A program made the position numbers and the translations under genes. Under the pieces are notes generated by a model. That model was not told where the DNA came from, did not search any database, and saw nothing but the letters and a program-made list of their open reading frames with translations. Source: Amia ocellicauda (lineage: Eukaryota; Chordata; Actinopteri; Amiiformes; Amiidae). From it: a DNA stretch of 64,000 nucleotides. Positions 37,206-51,362 of the stretch are shown piece after piece (position 1 is the stretch's first letter; every line of letters begins with the position of its first letter). Location: the NCBI RefSeq assembly GCF_036373705.1, contig NC_089863.1:25137917-25201916 (forward strand), in the 5' to 3' direction.

Positions 37206-37558
37206 TTTTACCAGATTGGGCGTTTTGCTCCATATTACCCAGTGAGACCATGCTAATATAATTTGCGTAACACACCGTACATATTGGGACAATGTAATAA
37301 TTTCAGGCTAGTTGGTCATTAAGAAAAAGTGAAATAAAACGTACAGCCCTTTACATACATTAAAAATACTAGTATTATTATTGTTATAATCAAGCCTAAT
37401 GATAACAAATAATAAGCAGAGGAAAATAAACTAATGTGTGTAAGTAATTACAGTACTGTATCTACATGTGCCAGTGAGCATGCATGATGAATTAAAACAG
37501 ACATAAATTAACAAACTGTAGCTTATCTAATAATGACATAAACATCATACCGGTGTCT

Positions 37559-37560
<2 letters not shown>

Positions 37561-37589
<29 letters not shown>

Positions 37590-37618
37590 CTGTGATTATT
37601 ATGATGATGATGATGATG

Positions 37619-37689
<71 letters not shown>

Positions 37690-37726
37690 TGTGATTATTA
37701 TTATGATGATGAGTATTATTATTATA
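37561..37726. repeat. ATT/ATG microsatellite, unit 11, two-block
   Basis: The first ATT block is short, with six ATG repeats and a very long second ATT block. Confidence 0.95.
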
Positions 37727-39166
37727 CCAGACAAGTATGAGATGGCTTATCAATGTAGTACACCAAGTAAAAAATAGGTTCAACACCATATATAATTTGT
37801 TTACGGAAAATTAATATATTTTCAAATAGTAGCGTAATATTCATCGTGGTACTCATCTGAAACTGAAAACAAAAAACAACATATCTTTATATAAAGCATA
37901 ACATGCTTACATGAAGTGTAAGAGGAACTGGCTGTGTTGTAATCCGGTCGTTTTTATTTTACTCCTGGAATTGCAAAGTCTTCTTGCAATTCCTTAGGTG
38001 TGTTTTTTTTTCCACGAGACCATTTTGTAACTAATTCTGTATCCTCCTCCATGTTCAAGAATAGGTCGTACAGAAGTAGAAAGTGTCAAGACGTGTGGAA
38101 AGTCAATGAATGAGTCTACAGCATGCATGTCATGTAAATAGACTACAAACAAATTGGCGATTTTACTAAAGCTTAATGGAAGACATCATGTTACATGTAG
38201 CTTTATTGCTAACCGTGAAAAATAAACGTCATTTCAATAACATTTCCACAAACTTCAGGAAGGAGTATTTCATTTATGTGTAGAAACGTACGCTTCTTAT
38301 AAATGTATTAGCAACAGGGAAATGGAAATAAGTTAGCATTCCTTATGTTTTGACAACCGGGAAACAAAGAAGAAACAATTCCTTGTTTTCTGAGAACTAA
38401 AAACTGAAATAAGTAACCATTCCTTATTTTCTGAGTTCCAGGAATCAAACAAGGAATAAGTAACCATTGCTTGTTTCTTCATGAGTCTAGAAACAGAAAA
38501 AAATACTTATTTCATTAAGAAAACAGGCAAACTGAAAAAGTAACCAACAACAAAACGTAGCAATCAGTAGCCATCACTGTATTTGGAAAATTGGGAAACA
38601 GAAATAAGGAATAAGTAACCATTTCTTATTTTTTGGGAAACCGTGTTTCAGAAATAATAAACTATGTACATGTTCTTTGTTGAAAATCTGAAACCAGGAA
38701 TAAGTGTCTATTACTTATTTCGTGTAAAACAGGGACAAATATAAAAAATTGTAATCATTACTTATTGAAAGAAAATGGAAATAAGGAATGAGAAACCATT
38801 ACTTATTGATCAAAAGACATCAATCAGACATAAAACACAAGTAAACATTAACAAGAAATATGTATCCATAATTCATTTATTGAGAAATCTTGAAAAAAAA
38901 TCAAATATTGAATCATTACTTATTTTGAGAAATCACAAATAAGTAACACGTAAGCATTACTTAATTTTTGAAACGTAAGCAATAAGAAATAAGGAATTAG
39001 TAACCATTACTCATTTTTTTAATAAATAAGGAATAAGGAATCAACTTCACGGAGGTGTCTGATAAGCTGACAATGCGTTGATCTTGGACGTGAGCCTCCG
39101 CGTCTGCAGCCTACAGCGAAAAAAGTGAGCTGCACTGCCGAGACTGGCACACAAATGCCTGGAGAC

Positions 39167-39239
39167 TGGAGAATGCGGGCATCAATCCCGCTACCTCTCA
39201 CATGCTAAGCGAGCACTCTACCACCTGAGTTAATTCCCC
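39167..39239 (-). tRNA. tRNA-Ala (AGC), unit 12
   Basis: G10 to A turns the outer D-stem G:U into an A:U pair, so the structure is kept. Confidence 0.79.
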
Positions 39240-39559
39240 TGCCCTCAGATGTGAAGCCCACTTCTTCAGTCTTTACATGGAACGTCGAGAGTAAGTTCGT
39301 TCCTGTGCTCAGGCAAGCTTGCATCCAACTGTGGACAACTTACTTTCCACTGTGACAGCCACTATGCCACAATACAAAAAGGATTGTCAGGAGCAAAACT
39401 TTCAAACTGACAGAAAACTTCAAGGCCTGTCGTGTGACTTGATTTACATGAGCTACAGAAATGTTCTTGAACATATGTATATAACTAAGGATTCATTGAG
39501 GTCGGCGTAGCGCATTCGCCTTTCTGAAACATGAAGGGCCAGGGCTCTAACTTGTTGAC

Positions 39560-39632
39560 GGCAGCGTGGCCTAATGCATAAGGCGTCTGACTTCGGATCA
39601 GAAGATTGAGGGTTCGAGTCCCTTCGTGGTCG
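39560..39632 (+). tRNA. tRNA-Arg (TCG), decayed copy, unit 12
   Basis: The acceptor strand reads GGCAGCG. A4 now faces G69, so one acceptor pair is lost. G19 is C at 39577, which removes the D-loop/T-loop tertiary pair and the last base of box A. The anticodon is still TCG. This is probably a pseudogene. Confidence 0.65.
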
Positions 39633-39769
39633 TCTTATATGTTACGATGACGAAGTTGTGTCTCTCTCCTTTCTGGAGACGTTTAGAAGGGCCACTTGGT
39701 GTTCTAATGTTGTAGACAGCAGTGCTATGTTTGATAACCCTACCACAAACAGGTGATGCCCTGCACCCT

Positions 39770-40340
39770 GTATAGGGGTTATTCTTCACCAGCGAAATAA
39801 TCCTTCTGTCTTCTGCCACAGTTGTTTTCCGTTGCCTTTTGGTGTCCTGAGCTCACCAGTGCGTTATTTCTTTTGAAGAAGTTGCCAAATAGTAGATTTT
39901 TCCACAGCCAATGTTTTTGCTATCTCTCTGACCGGTTTGTTTTGATTTCTAAGGCAAAACTGAAGACAAAACGCCACAAGAACAAAGAGGCACTACTAAA
40001 GACAGCTGAAGGCCTTGCAGAGCATCACCAGGGACTAAACCCAGCATCTGGTGATGGCTATGGGTTCCACACTTCAACATTCATTGACTGCAAAGGATCT
40101 GCAACCAAGTATTGAAACTAACAATTTAATTCAGGATTATGTTACTTTGTCCAAATACTTTTGAGCACCTAAAATTGGGGGGACACATATAGAAATGGAT
40201 GTTAGTACCCTCAAATTAAAGATGAAAGACTACACTTAAAGAATATCTGGATTGTTTCCTTTGAAATCCATTGTGGTGTTGTACAGATCCAAAATGATGA
40301 CAATTGTGTCACTGTCCAAATATTCATGGATCTAATTGTA
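39770..40340. mobile_element. Rearranged Tc1 remnant, unit 12 (long form)
   Basis: 571 bp, consensus. Confidence 0.85.
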
Positions 40341-40607
40341 GGTATGTTTTTCTTTTAAAATAGATTTTCTTTGTCTTTTAATGTTTATTCTTTTAAATGT
40401 ACAATCAGTATCCTGTATTATGTTTTGTACTTAATCTATGTTACCTTCAGTCCTTTGCTGTAAATGCTTTGGCAATACTTGCATAACCTCGCCATGCCAA
40501 TACAGCCCTTCTGAATTAGAATTTGACAAAACCGTATTCAATTATAATAATATTTGTTGTCAATGTAAATATATGACAAAATAAACCATTACTGTTACTA
40601 TGATTAT

Positions 40608-40682
40608 GATGCAGCTGTGTTGATTATTATTCTGGACTGACAACTGAAAGGTTGTTGGTTCAAAATCCTGTGTAGAGCACAC
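40608..40682 (+). repeat. tRNA-derived SINE-like fragment, unit 12
   Basis: No difference seen from unit 1. Confidence 0.45.
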
Positions 40683-41035
40683 TTTTACCAGATTGGGCGT
40701 TTTGCTCCATATTACCCAGTGAGACCATGCTAATATAATTTGCGTAACACACCGTACATATTGGGACAATGTAATAATTTCAGGCTAGTTGGTCATTAAG
40801 AAAAAGTGAAATAAAACGTACAGCCCTTTACATACATTAAAAATACTAGTATTATTATTGTTATAATCAAGCCTAATGATAACAAATAATAAGCGGAGGA
40901 AAATAAACTAATGTGTGTAAGTAATTACAGTACTGTATCTACATGTGCCAGTGAGCATGCATGATGAATTAAAACAGACATAAATTAACAAACTGTAGCT
41001 TATCTAATAATGACATAAACATCATACCGGTGTCT

Positions 41036-41037
<2 letters not shown>

Positions 41038-41088
<51 letters not shown>

Positions 41089-41134
41089 TGTGATTATTAT
41101 GATGATGATGATGATGATGATTATTATTATTATA
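41038..41134. repeat. ATT/ATG microsatellite, unit 12, one-block class A
   Basis: The repeat numbers appear equal to unit 4, although the units lie 28 kb apart. Confidence 0.95.
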
Positions 41135-42574
41135 CCAGACAGGTATGAGATGGCTTATCAATGTAGTACACCAAGTAAAAAAAAGGTTCAACACCATATA
41201 TAATTTGTTTACGGAAAATTAATATATTTTCAAATAGTAGCGTAATATTCATCGTGGTACTCATCTGAAACTGAAAACAAAAAACAACATATCTTTATAT
41301 AAAGCATAACATGCTTACATGAAGTGTAAGAGGAACTGGCTGTGTTGTAATCCGGTCGTTTTTATTTTACTCCTGGAATTGCAACGTCTTCTTGCAATTC
41401 CTTAGGTGTGTTTTTTTTTCCACGAGACCATTTTGTAACTAATTCTGTATCCTCCTCCATGTTCAAGAATAGGTCGTACAGAAGTAGAAAGTGTCAACAC
41501 GTGTGGAAAGTCAATGAATGAGTCTACAGCATGCATGTCATGTAAATAGACTACAAACAAATTGGCGATTTTACTAAAGCTTAATGGAAGACATCATGTT
41601 ACATGTAGCTTTATTGCTAACCGTGAAAAATAAACGTCATTTCCATAACATTTCCACAAACTTCAGGAAGGAGTATTTCATTTATGTGTAGAAACGTACG
41701 CTTCTTATAAATGTATTAGCAACAGGGAAATGGAAATAAGTTAGCATTCCTTATGTTTTGACAACCGGGAAACAAAGAAGAAACAATTCCTTGTTTTCTG
41801 AGAACTAAAAACTGAAATAAGTAACCATTCCTTATTTTCTGAGTTCCAGGAATCAAACAAGGAATAAGTAGCCATTGCTTGTTTCTTCATGAGTCTAGAA
41901 ACAGAAAAAAATACTTATTTCATTAAGAAAACAGGCAAACTGAAAAAGTAACCAACAACAAAACGTAGCAATCAGTAACCATCACTGTATTTGGAAAATT
42001 GGGAAACAGAAATAAGGAATAAGTAACCATTTCTTATTTTTTGGGAAACCGTGTTTCAGAAATAATAAACTATGTACATGTTCTTTGTTGAAAATCTGAA
42101 ACCAGGAATAAGTGTCTATTACTTATTTCGTGTAAAACAGGGACAAATATAAAAAATTGTAATCATTACTTATTGAAAGAAAATGGAAATAAGGAATGAG
42201 AAACCATTACTTATTGATCAAAAGACATCAATCAGACATAAAACACTAGTAAACATTAACAAGACATATGTATCCATAATTCATTTATTGAGAAATCTTG
42301 AAAAAAAATTAAATATTGAATCATTACTTATTTTGAGAAATCACAAATAAGTAACACGTAAGCATTACTTAATTTTTGAAAGGTAAGCAATAAGAAATAA
42401 GGAATTAGTAACCATTACTCATTTTTTTAATAAATAAGGAATAAGGAATCAACTTCACGGAGGTGTCTGATAAGCTGACAATGCGTTGATCTTGGACGTG
42501 AGCCTCCGCGTCTGCAGCCTACAGCAAAAAAAGTGAGCTGCACTGCCGAGACTGGCACACAAATGCCTGGAGAC

Positions 42575-42647
42575 TGGAGAATGCGGGCATCAATCCCGCT
42601 ACCTCTCACATGCTAAGCGAGCACTCTACCACCTGAGCTAATTCCCC
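42575..42647 (-). tRNA. tRNA-Ala (AGC), unit 13
   Basis: Consensus copy. Confidence 0.82.
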
Positions 42648-42968
42648 TGCCCTCAGATGTAAAGCCCACTTCTTCAGTCTTTACATGGAACGTCGAGAGT
42701 AAGTTCGTTCCTGTGCTTCAGGCAAGCTTGCATCCAACTGTGGACAACTTACTTTCCACTGTGACAGCCACTATGCCACAATACAAAAAGGATTGTCAGG
42801 AGCAAAACTTTCAAACTGACAGAAAACTTCAAGGCCTGTCGTGTGACTTGATTTACATGAGCTACAGAAATGTTCTTGAACATATGTATATAACTAAGGA
42901 TTCATTGAGGTCGGCGTAGCGCATTCGCCTTTCTGAAATATGAAGGGCCAGGGCTCTCCCTTGTTGAC

Positions 42969-43041
42969 GACTGCGTGGCCTAATGGATAAGGCGTCTGAC
43001 TTCGGATCAGAAGATTGAGGGTTCGAGTCCCTTCGTGGTCG
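42969..43041 (+). tRNA. tRNA-Arg (TCG), unit 13
   Basis: Consensus copy. Confidence 0.87.
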
Positions 43042-43178
43042 TCTTATATGTTACGATGATGAAGTTGTGTCTCTCTCCTTTCTGGAGACGTTTAGAAGGG
43101 CCACTTGTTGTTCTAATGTTGCAGACAGCAGTGCTATGTTTGATAACCCTACCACAAACAGGTGATGCCCTGCACCCT

Positions 43179-43749
43179 GTATAGGGGTTATTCTTCACCA
43201 GCGAAATAATCCTTCTGTCTTCTGCCACAGTTGTTTTCCGTTGCCTTTTGGTGTCCTGAGCTCACCAGTGCGTTATTTCTTTTGAAGAAGTTGCCAAATA
43301 GTAGATTTTTCCACAGCCAATGTTTTTGCTATCTCTCTGACCGGTTTGTTTTGATTTCTAAGGCAAAACTGAAGACAAAACGCCACAAGAACAAAGAGGC
43401 ACTACTAAAGACAGCTGAAGGCCTTGCAGAGCATCACCAGGGACTAAACCCAGCATCTGGTGATGGCTATGGGTTCCACACTTCAACATTCATTGACTGC
43501 AAAGGATCTGCAACCAAGTATTGAAACTAACAATTTAATTCAGGATTATGTTACTTTGTCCAAATACTTTTGAGCACCTAAAATTGGGGGGACACATATA
43601 GAAATGGATGTTAGTACCCTCAAATTAAAGATGAAAGACTACACTTAAAGAATATCTGGATTGTTTCCTTTGAAATCCATTGTGGTGTTGTACAGATCCA
43701 AAATGATGACAATTGTGTCACTGTCCAAATATTCATGGATCTAATTGTA
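43179..43749. mobile_element. Rearranged Tc1 remnant, unit 13 (long form)
   Basis: 571 bp, consensus. Confidence 0.85.
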
Positions 43750-44017
43750 GGTATGTTTTTCTTTTAAAATAGATTTTCTTTGTCTTTTAATGTTTATTCT
43801 TTTAAATGTACAATCAGTATCCTGTATTATGTTTTGTACTTAATCTATGTTACCTTCAGTCCTTTGCTGTAAATGCTTTGGCAATACTTTGCATAACCTC
43901 GCCATGCCAATACAGCCCTTCTGAATTAGAATTTCACAAAACAGTATTCAATTATAATAATATTTGTTGTCAATGTAAATATATGACAAAATAAACCATT
44001 ACTGTTACTATGATTAT

Positions 44018-44092
44018 GATGCAGCTGTGTTGATTATTATTCTGGACTGACAACTGAAAGGTTGTTGGTTCAAAATCCTGTGTAGAGCACAC
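44018..44092 (+). repeat. tRNA-derived SINE-like fragment, unit 13
   Basis: No difference seen from unit 1. The upstream 'cacaaaacag' is shared with unit 2. Confidence 0.45.
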
Positions 44093-44445
44093 TTTTACCA
44101 GATTGGGCGTTTTGCTCCATATTACCCAGTGAGACCATGCTAATATAATTTGCGTAACACACCGTACATATTGGGACAATGTAATAATTTCAGGCTAGTT
44201 GGTCATTAAGAAAAAGTGAAATAAAACGTACAGCCCTTTACATACATTAAAAATACTAGTATTATTATTGTTATAATCAAGCCTAATGATAACAAATAAT
44301 AAGCGGAGGAAAATAAACTAATGTGTGTAAGTAATTACAGTACTGTATCTACATGTGCCAGTGAGCATGCATGATGAATTAAAACAGACATAAATTAACA
44401 AACTGTAGCTTATCTAATAATGACATAAACATCATACCGGTGTCT

Positions 44446-44447
<2 letters not shown>

Positions 44448-44501
<54 letters not shown>

Positions 44502-44526
44502 TGTGATTATTATGATGATGATGATG

Positions 44527-44588
<62 letters not shown>

Positions 44589-44628
44589 TACTGTGATTAT
44601 TATTATGATGATGAGTATTATTATTATA
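44448..44628. repeat. ATT/ATG microsatellite, unit 13, two-block
   Basis: The longest first ATT block in the window. Confidence 0.95.
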
Positions 44629-46069
44629 CCAGATAGGTATGAGATGGCTTATCAATGTAGTACACCAAGTAAAAAAAAGGTTCAACACCATATATAATTT
44701 GTTTACGGAAAATTAATATATTTTCAAATAGTAGCGTAATATTCATCGTGGTACTCATCTGAAACTGAAAACAAAAAACAACATATCTTTATATAAAGCA
44801 TAACATGCTTACATGAAGTGTAAGAGGAACTGGCTGTGTTGTAATCCGGTCGTTTTTATTTTACTCCTGGAATTGCAAAGTCTTCTTGCAATTCCTTAGG
44901 TGTGTTTTTTTTTTCCACGAGACCATTTTGTATCTAATTCTGTATCCTCCTCCATGTTCAAGAATAGGTCGTACAGAAGTAGAAAGTGTCAACACGTGTG
45001 GAAAGTCAATGAATGAGTCTACAGCATGCATGTCATGTAAATAGACTACAAACAAATTGGCGATTTTACTAAAGCTTAATGGAAGACATCATGTTACATG
45101 TAGCTTTATTGCTAACCGTGAAAAATAAACGTCATTTCCATAACATTTCCACAAACTTCAGGAAGGAGTATTTCATTTATGTGTAGAAACGTACGCTTCT
45201 TATAAATGTATTAGCAACAGGGAAATGGAAATAAGTTAGCATTCCTTATGTTTTGACAACCGGGAAACAAAGAAGAAACAATTCCTTGTTTTCTGAGAAC
45301 TAATAACTGAAATAAGTAACCATTCCTTATTTTCTGAGTTCCAGGAATCAAACAAGGAATAAGTAGCCATTGCTTGTTTCTTCATGAGTCTAGAAACAGA
45401 AAAAAATACTTATTTCATTAAGAAAACAGGCAAACTGAAAAAGTAACCAACAACAAAACGTAGCAATCAGTAACCATCACTGTATTTGGAAAATTGGGAA
45501 ACAGAAATAAGGAATAAGTAACCATTTCTTATTTTTTGGGAAACCGTGTTTCAGAAATAATAAACTATGTACATGTTCTTTGTTGAAAATCTGAAACCAG
45601 GAATAAGTGTCTATTACTTATTTCGTGTAAAACAGGGACAAATATAAAAAATTGTAATCATTACTTATTGAAAGAAAATGGAAATAAGGAATGAGAAACC
45701 ATTACTTATTGATCAAAAGACATCAATCAGACATAAAACACAAGTAAACATTAACAAGAAATATGTATCCATAATTCATTTATTGAGAAATCTTGAAAAA
45801 AAATTAAATATTGAATCATTACTTATTTTGAGAAATCACAAATAAGTAACACGTCAGCATTACTTAATTTTTGAAACGTAAGCAATAAGAAATAAGGAAT
45901 TAGTAACCATTACTCATTTTTTTAATAAATAAGGAATAAGGAATCAACTTCACGGAGGTGTCTGATAAGCTGACAATGCGTTGATCTTGGACGTGAGCCT
46001 CCGCGTCTGCAGCCTACAGCAAAAAAAGTGAGCTGCACTGCCGAGACTGGCACACAAATGCCTGGAGAC

Positions 46070-46142
46070 TGGAGAATGCGGGCATCAATCCCGCTACCTC
46101 TCACATGCTAAGCGAGCACTCTACCACCTGAGCTAATTCCCC
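46070..46142 (-). tRNA. tRNA-Ala (AGC), unit 14
   Basis: Consensus copy. There is one change in the 5' flank. Confidence 0.82.
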
Positions 46143-46463
46143 TTCCCTCAGATGTAAAGCCCACTTCTTCAGTCTTTACATGGAACGTCGAGAGTAAGTT
46201 CGTTCCTGTGCTTCAGGCAAGCTTGCATCCAACTGTGGACAACTTACTTTCCACTGTGACAGCCACTATGCCACAATACAAAAAGGATTGTCAGGAGCAA
46301 AACTTTCAAACTGACAGAAAACTTCAAGGCCTGTCGTGTGACTTGATTTACATGAGCTACAGAAATGTTCTTGAACATATGTATATAACTAAGGATTCAT
46401 TGAGGTCGGCGTAGCGCATTCGCCTTTCTGAAACATGAAGGGCCAGGGCTCTCCCTTGTTGAC

Positions 46464-46536
46464 GACTGCGTGGCCTAATGAATAAGGCGTCTGACTTCGG
46501 ATCAGAAGATTGAGGGTTCGAGTCCCTTCGTGGTCG
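46464..46536 (+). tRNA. tRNA-Arg (TCG), unit 14
   Basis: G19 is A at 46481, which breaks the G19:C56 tertiary pair and the box A end. The stems are otherwise intact. Confidence 0.75.
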
Positions 46537-46673
46537 TCTTATATGTTACGATGACGAAGTTGTGTCTCTCTCCTTTCTGGAGACGTTTAGAAGGGCCACT
46601 TGGTGTTCTAATGTTGCAGACAGCAGTGCTATGTTTGATAACCCTACCACAAACAGGTGATGCCCTGCACCCT

Positions 46674-47244
46674 GTATAGGGGTTATTCTTCACCAGCGAA
46701 ATAATCCTTCTGTCTTCTGCCACAGTTGTTTTCCGTTGCCTTTTGGTGTCCTGAGCTCACCAGTGCGTTATTTCTTTTGAAGAAGTTGCCAAATAGTAGA
46801 TTTTTCCACAGCCAATGTTTTTGCTATCTCTCTGACCGGTTTGTTTTGATTTCTAAGGCAAAACTGAAGACAAAACGCCACAAGAACAAAGAGGCACTAC
46901 TAAAGACAGCTGAAGGCCTTGCAGAGCATCACCAGGGACTAAACCCAGCATCTGGTGATGGCTATGGGTTCCACACTTCAACATTCATTGACTGCAAAGG
47001 ATCTGCAACCAAGTATTGAAACTAACAATTTAATTCAGGATTATGTTACTTTGTCCAAATACTTTTGAGCACCTAAAATTGGGGGGACACATATAGAAAT
47101 GGATGTTAGTACCCTCAAATTAAAGATGAAAGACTACACTTAAAGAATATCTGGATTGTTTCCTTTGAAATCCATTGTGGTGTTGTACAGATCCAAAATG
47201 ATGACAATTGTGTCACTGTCCAAATATTCATGGATCTAATTGTA
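46674..47244. mobile_element. Rearranged Tc1 remnant, unit 14 (long form)
   Basis: 571 bp, consensus. Confidence 0.85.
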
Positions 47245-47511
47245 GGTATGTTTTTCTTTTAAAATAGATTTTCTTTGTCTTTTAATGTTTATTCTTTTAA
47301 ATGTACAATCAGTATCCTGTATTATGTTTTGTACTTAATCTATGTTACCTTCAGTCCTTTGCTGTAAATGCTTTGGCAATACTTGCATAACCTCGCCATG
47401 CCAATACAGCCCTTCTGAATTAGAATTTGACAAAACCGTATTCAATTATAATAATATTTGTTGTCAATGTAAATATATGACAAAATAAACCATTACTGTT
47501 ACTATGATTAT

Positions 47512-47586
47512 GATGCAGCTGTGTTGATTATTATTCTGGACTGACAACTGAAAGGTTGTTGGTTCAAAATCCTGTGTAGAGCACAC
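47512..47586 (+). repeat. tRNA-derived SINE-like fragment, unit 14
   Basis: No difference seen from unit 1. Confidence 0.45.
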
Positions 47587-47939
47587 TTTTACCAGATTGG
47601 GCGTTTTGCTCCATATTACCCAGTGAGACCATGCTAATATAATTTGCGTAACACACCGTACATATTGGGACAATGTAATAATTTCAGGCTAGTTGGTCAT
47701 TAAGAAAAAGTGAAATAAAACGTACAGCCCTTTACATAAATTAAAAATACTAGTATTATTATTGTTATAATCAAGCCTAATGATAACAAATAATAAGCGG
47801 AGGAAAATAAACTAATGTGTGTAAGTAATTACATTACTGTATCTACATGTGCCAGTGAGCATGCATGATGAATTAAAACAGACATAAATTAACAAACTGT
47901 AGCTTATCTAATAATAACATAAACATCATACCGGTGTCT

Positions 47940-47941
<2 letters not shown>

Positions 47942-47974
<33 letters not shown>

Positions 47975-48014
47975 TACTGTGATTATTATTATGATGATGA
48001 GTATTATTATTATA
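47942..48014. repeat. ATT/ATG microsatellite, unit 14, one-block class B
   Basis: Shortest allele in the window. Confidence 0.95.
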
Positions 48015-49455
48015 CCAGACAGGTATGAGATGGCTTATCAATGTAGTACACCAAGTAAAAAAAAGGTTCAACACCATATATAATTTGTTTACGGAAAATT
48101 AATATATTTTCAAATAGTAGCGTAATATTCATCGTGGTACTCATCTGAAACTGAAAACAAAAAACAACATATCTTTATATAAAGCATAACATGCTTACAT
48201 GAAGTGTAAGAGGAACTGGCTGTGTTGTAATCCGGTCGTTTTTATTTTACTCCTGGAATTGCAAAGTCTTCTTGCAATTCCTTAGGTGTGTTTTTTTTTT
48301 CCACGAGACCATTTTGTAACTAATTCTGTATCCTCCTCCATGTTCAAGAATAGGTCGTACAGAAGTAGAGAGTGTCAACACGTGTGGAAATTCAATGAAT
48401 GAGTCTACAGCATGCATGTCATGTAAATAGACTACAAACAAATTGGCGATTTTACTAAAGCTTAATGGAAGACATCATGTTACATGTAGCTTTATTGCTA
48501 ACCGTGAAAAATAAACGTCATTTCCATAACATTTCCACAAACTTCAGGAAGGAGTATTTCATTTATGTGTAGAAACGTACGCTTCTTATAAATGTATTAG
48601 CAACAGGGAAATGGAAATAAGTTAGCATTCCTTATGTTTTGACAACCGGGAAACAAAGAAGAAACAATTCCTTGTTTTCTGAGAACTAAAAACTGAAATA
48701 AGTAACCATTCCTTATTTTCTGAGTTCCAGGAATCAAACAAGGAATAAGTAACCATTGCTTGTTTCTTCATGAGTCTAGAAACAGAAAAAAATACTTATT
48801 TCATTAAGAAAACAGGCAAACTGAAAAAGTAACCAACAACAAAACGTAGCAATCAGTAACCATCACTGTATTTGGAAAATTGGGAAACAGAAATAAGGAA
48901 TAAGTAACCATTTCTTATTTTTTGGGAAACCGTGTTTCAGAAATAATAAACTATGTACATGTTCTTTGTTGAAAATCTGAAACCAGGAATAAGTGTCTAT
49001 TACTTATTTCGTGTAAAACAGGGACAAATATAAAAAATTGTAATCATTACTTATTGAAAGAAAATGGAAATAAGGAATGAGAAACCATTACTTATTGATC
49101 AAAAGACATCAATCAGACATAAAACACAAGTAAACATTAACAAGAAATATGTATCCATAATTCATTTATTGAGAAATCTTGAAAAAAAATGAAATATTGA
49201 ATCATTACTTATTTTGAGAAATCACAAATAAGTAACACGTAAGCATTACTTAATTTTTGAAACGTAAGCAATAAGAAATAAGGAATTAGTAACCATTACT
49301 CATTTTTTTAATAAATAAGGAATAAGGAATCAACTTCACGGAGGTGTCTGATAAGCTGACAATGCGTTGATCTTGGACGTGAGCCTCCGCGTCTGCAGCC
49401 TACAGCAAAAAAAGTGAGCTGCACTGCCGAGACTGGCACACAAATGCCTGGAGAC

Positions 49456-49528
49456 TGGAGAATGCGGGCATCAATCCCGCTACCTCTCACATGCTAAGCG
49501 AGCACTCTACCACCTGAGCTAATTCCCC
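49456..49528 (-). tRNA. tRNA-Ala (AGC), unit 15
   Basis: Consensus copy. Confidence 0.82.
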
Positions 49529-49849
49529 TGCCCTCAGATGTAAAGCCCACTTCTTCAGTCTTTACATGGAACGTCGAGAGTAAGTTCGTTCCTGTGCTTC
49601 AGGCAAGCTTGCATCCAACTGTGGACAACTTACTTTCCACTGTGACAGCCACTATGCCACAATACAAAAAGGATTGTCAGGAGCAAAACTTTCAAACTGA
49701 CAGAAAACTTCAAGGCCTGTCGTGTGACTTGATTTACATGAGCTACAGAAATGTTCTTGAACATATGTATATAACTAAGGATTCATTGAGGTCGGCGTAG
49801 CGCATTCGCCTTTCTGAAACATGAAGGGCCAGGGCTCTCCCTTGTTGAC

Positions 49850-49922
49850 GACTGCGTGGCCTAATGGATAAGGCGTCTGACTTCGGATCAGAAGATTGAG
49901 GGTTCGAGTCCCTTCGTGGTCG
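49850..49922 (+). tRNA. tRNA-Arg (TCG), unit 15
   Basis: Consensus copy. Confidence 0.87.
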
Positions 49923-50059
49923 TCTTATATGTTACGATGACGAAGTTGTGTCTCTCTCCTTTCTGGAGACGTTTAGAAGGGCCACTTGGTGTTCTAATGT
50001 TGCAGACAGCAGTGCTATGTTTGATAACCCTACCACAAACAGGTGATGCCCTGCACCCT

Positions 50060-50623
50060 GTATAGGGGTTATTCTTCACCAGCGAAATAATCCTTCTGCC
50101 ACAGTTGTTTTCCGTTGCCTTTTGGTGTCCTGAGCTCACCAGTGCGTTATTTCTTTTGAAGAAGTTGCCAAATAGTAGATTTTTCCACAGCCAATGTTTT
50201 TGCTATCTCTCTGACCGGTTTGTTTTGATTTCTAAGGCAAAACTGAAGACAAAACGCCACAAGAACAAAGAGGCACTACTAAAGACAGCTGAAGGCCTTG
50301 CAGAGCATCACCAGGGACTAAACCCAGCATCTGGTGATGGCTATGGGTTCCACACTTCAACATTCATTGACTGCAAAGGATCTGCAACCAAGTATTGAAA
50401 CTAACAATTTAATTCAGGATTATGTTACTTTGTCCAAATACTTTTGAGCACCTAAAATTGGGGGGACACATATAGAAATGGATGTTAGTACCCTCAAATT
50501 AAAGATGAAAGACTACACTTAAAGAATATCTGGATTGTTTCCTTTGAAATCCATTGTGGTGTTGTACAGATCCAAAATGATGACAATTGTGTCACTGTCC
50601 AAATATTCATGGATCTAATTGTA
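50060..50623. mobile_element. Rearranged Tc1 remnant, unit 15 (short form)
   Basis: 564 bp, with the 7-bp loss and 'ttgccttttggtg' (unlike units 2 and 10). It therefore belongs to a separate short-form lineage with units 16-18. Confidence 0.85.
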
Positions 50624-50884
50624 GGTATGTTTTTCTTTTAAAATAGATTTTCTTTGTCTTTTAATGTTTATTCTTTTAAATGTACAATCAGTATCCTGTA
50701 TTATGTTTTGTACTTAATCTATGTTACCTTCAGTCCTTTGCTGTAAATGCTTTGGCAATACTTGCATAACCTCGCCATGCCAATACAGCCCTTCTGAATT
50801 AGAATTTGACAAAACCGTATTCAATTATAATAATATTTGTTGTCAATGTAAATATATGACAAAATAAACCATTACTGTTACTAT

Positions 50885-50959
50885 GATGCAGCTGTTTTGA
50901 TTATTATTCTGGACTGACAACTGAAAGGTTGTTGGTTCAAAATCCTGTGTAGAGCACAC
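50885..50959 (+). repeat. tRNA-derived SINE-like fragment, unit 15
   Basis: Six bases are missing just upstream. It carries 'gctgttttgatt', shared with units 16-18. Confidence 0.45.
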
Positions 50960-51312
50960 TTTTACCAGATTGGGCGTTTTGCTCCATATTACCCAGTGAG
51001 ACCATGCTAATATAATTTGCGTAACACACCGTACATATTGGGACAATGTAATAATTTCAGGCTAGTTGGTCATTAAGAAAAAGTGAAATAAAACGTACAG
51101 CCCTTTACATACATTAAAAATACTAGTATTATTATTGTTATAATCAAGCCTAATGATAACAAATAATAAGCGGAGGAAAATAAACTAATGTGTGTAAGTA
51201 ATTACAGTACTGTATCTACATGTGTCAGTGAGCATGCATGATGAATTAAAACAGACATAAATTAACAAACTGTAGCTTATCTAATAATGACATAAACATC
51301 ATACCGGTGTCT

Positions 51313-51314
<2 letters not shown>

Positions 51315-51362
<48 letters not shown>

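Larger units (their letters stand above)
34532..38010. repeat. Tandem array unit 11 (3479 bp)
   Basis: Two-block microsatellite with a short first block and a long second block. Confidence 0.97.
38011..41418. repeat. Tandem array unit 12 (3408 bp)
   Basis: One-block microsatellite, class A. Its tRNA-Arg is the most decayed in the array. One base is missing in the spacer near 39309. Confidence 0.97.
41419..44913. repeat. Tandem array unit 13 (3495 bp, longest)
   Basis: Two-block microsatellite, among the longest in the array. A one-base T insertion lies near 43889 in the LINE-like tail. Confidence 0.97.
44914..48299. repeat. Tandem array unit 14 (3386 bp)
   Basis: One-block microsatellite, class B, with the shortest ATT run in the window. 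Confidence 0.97.
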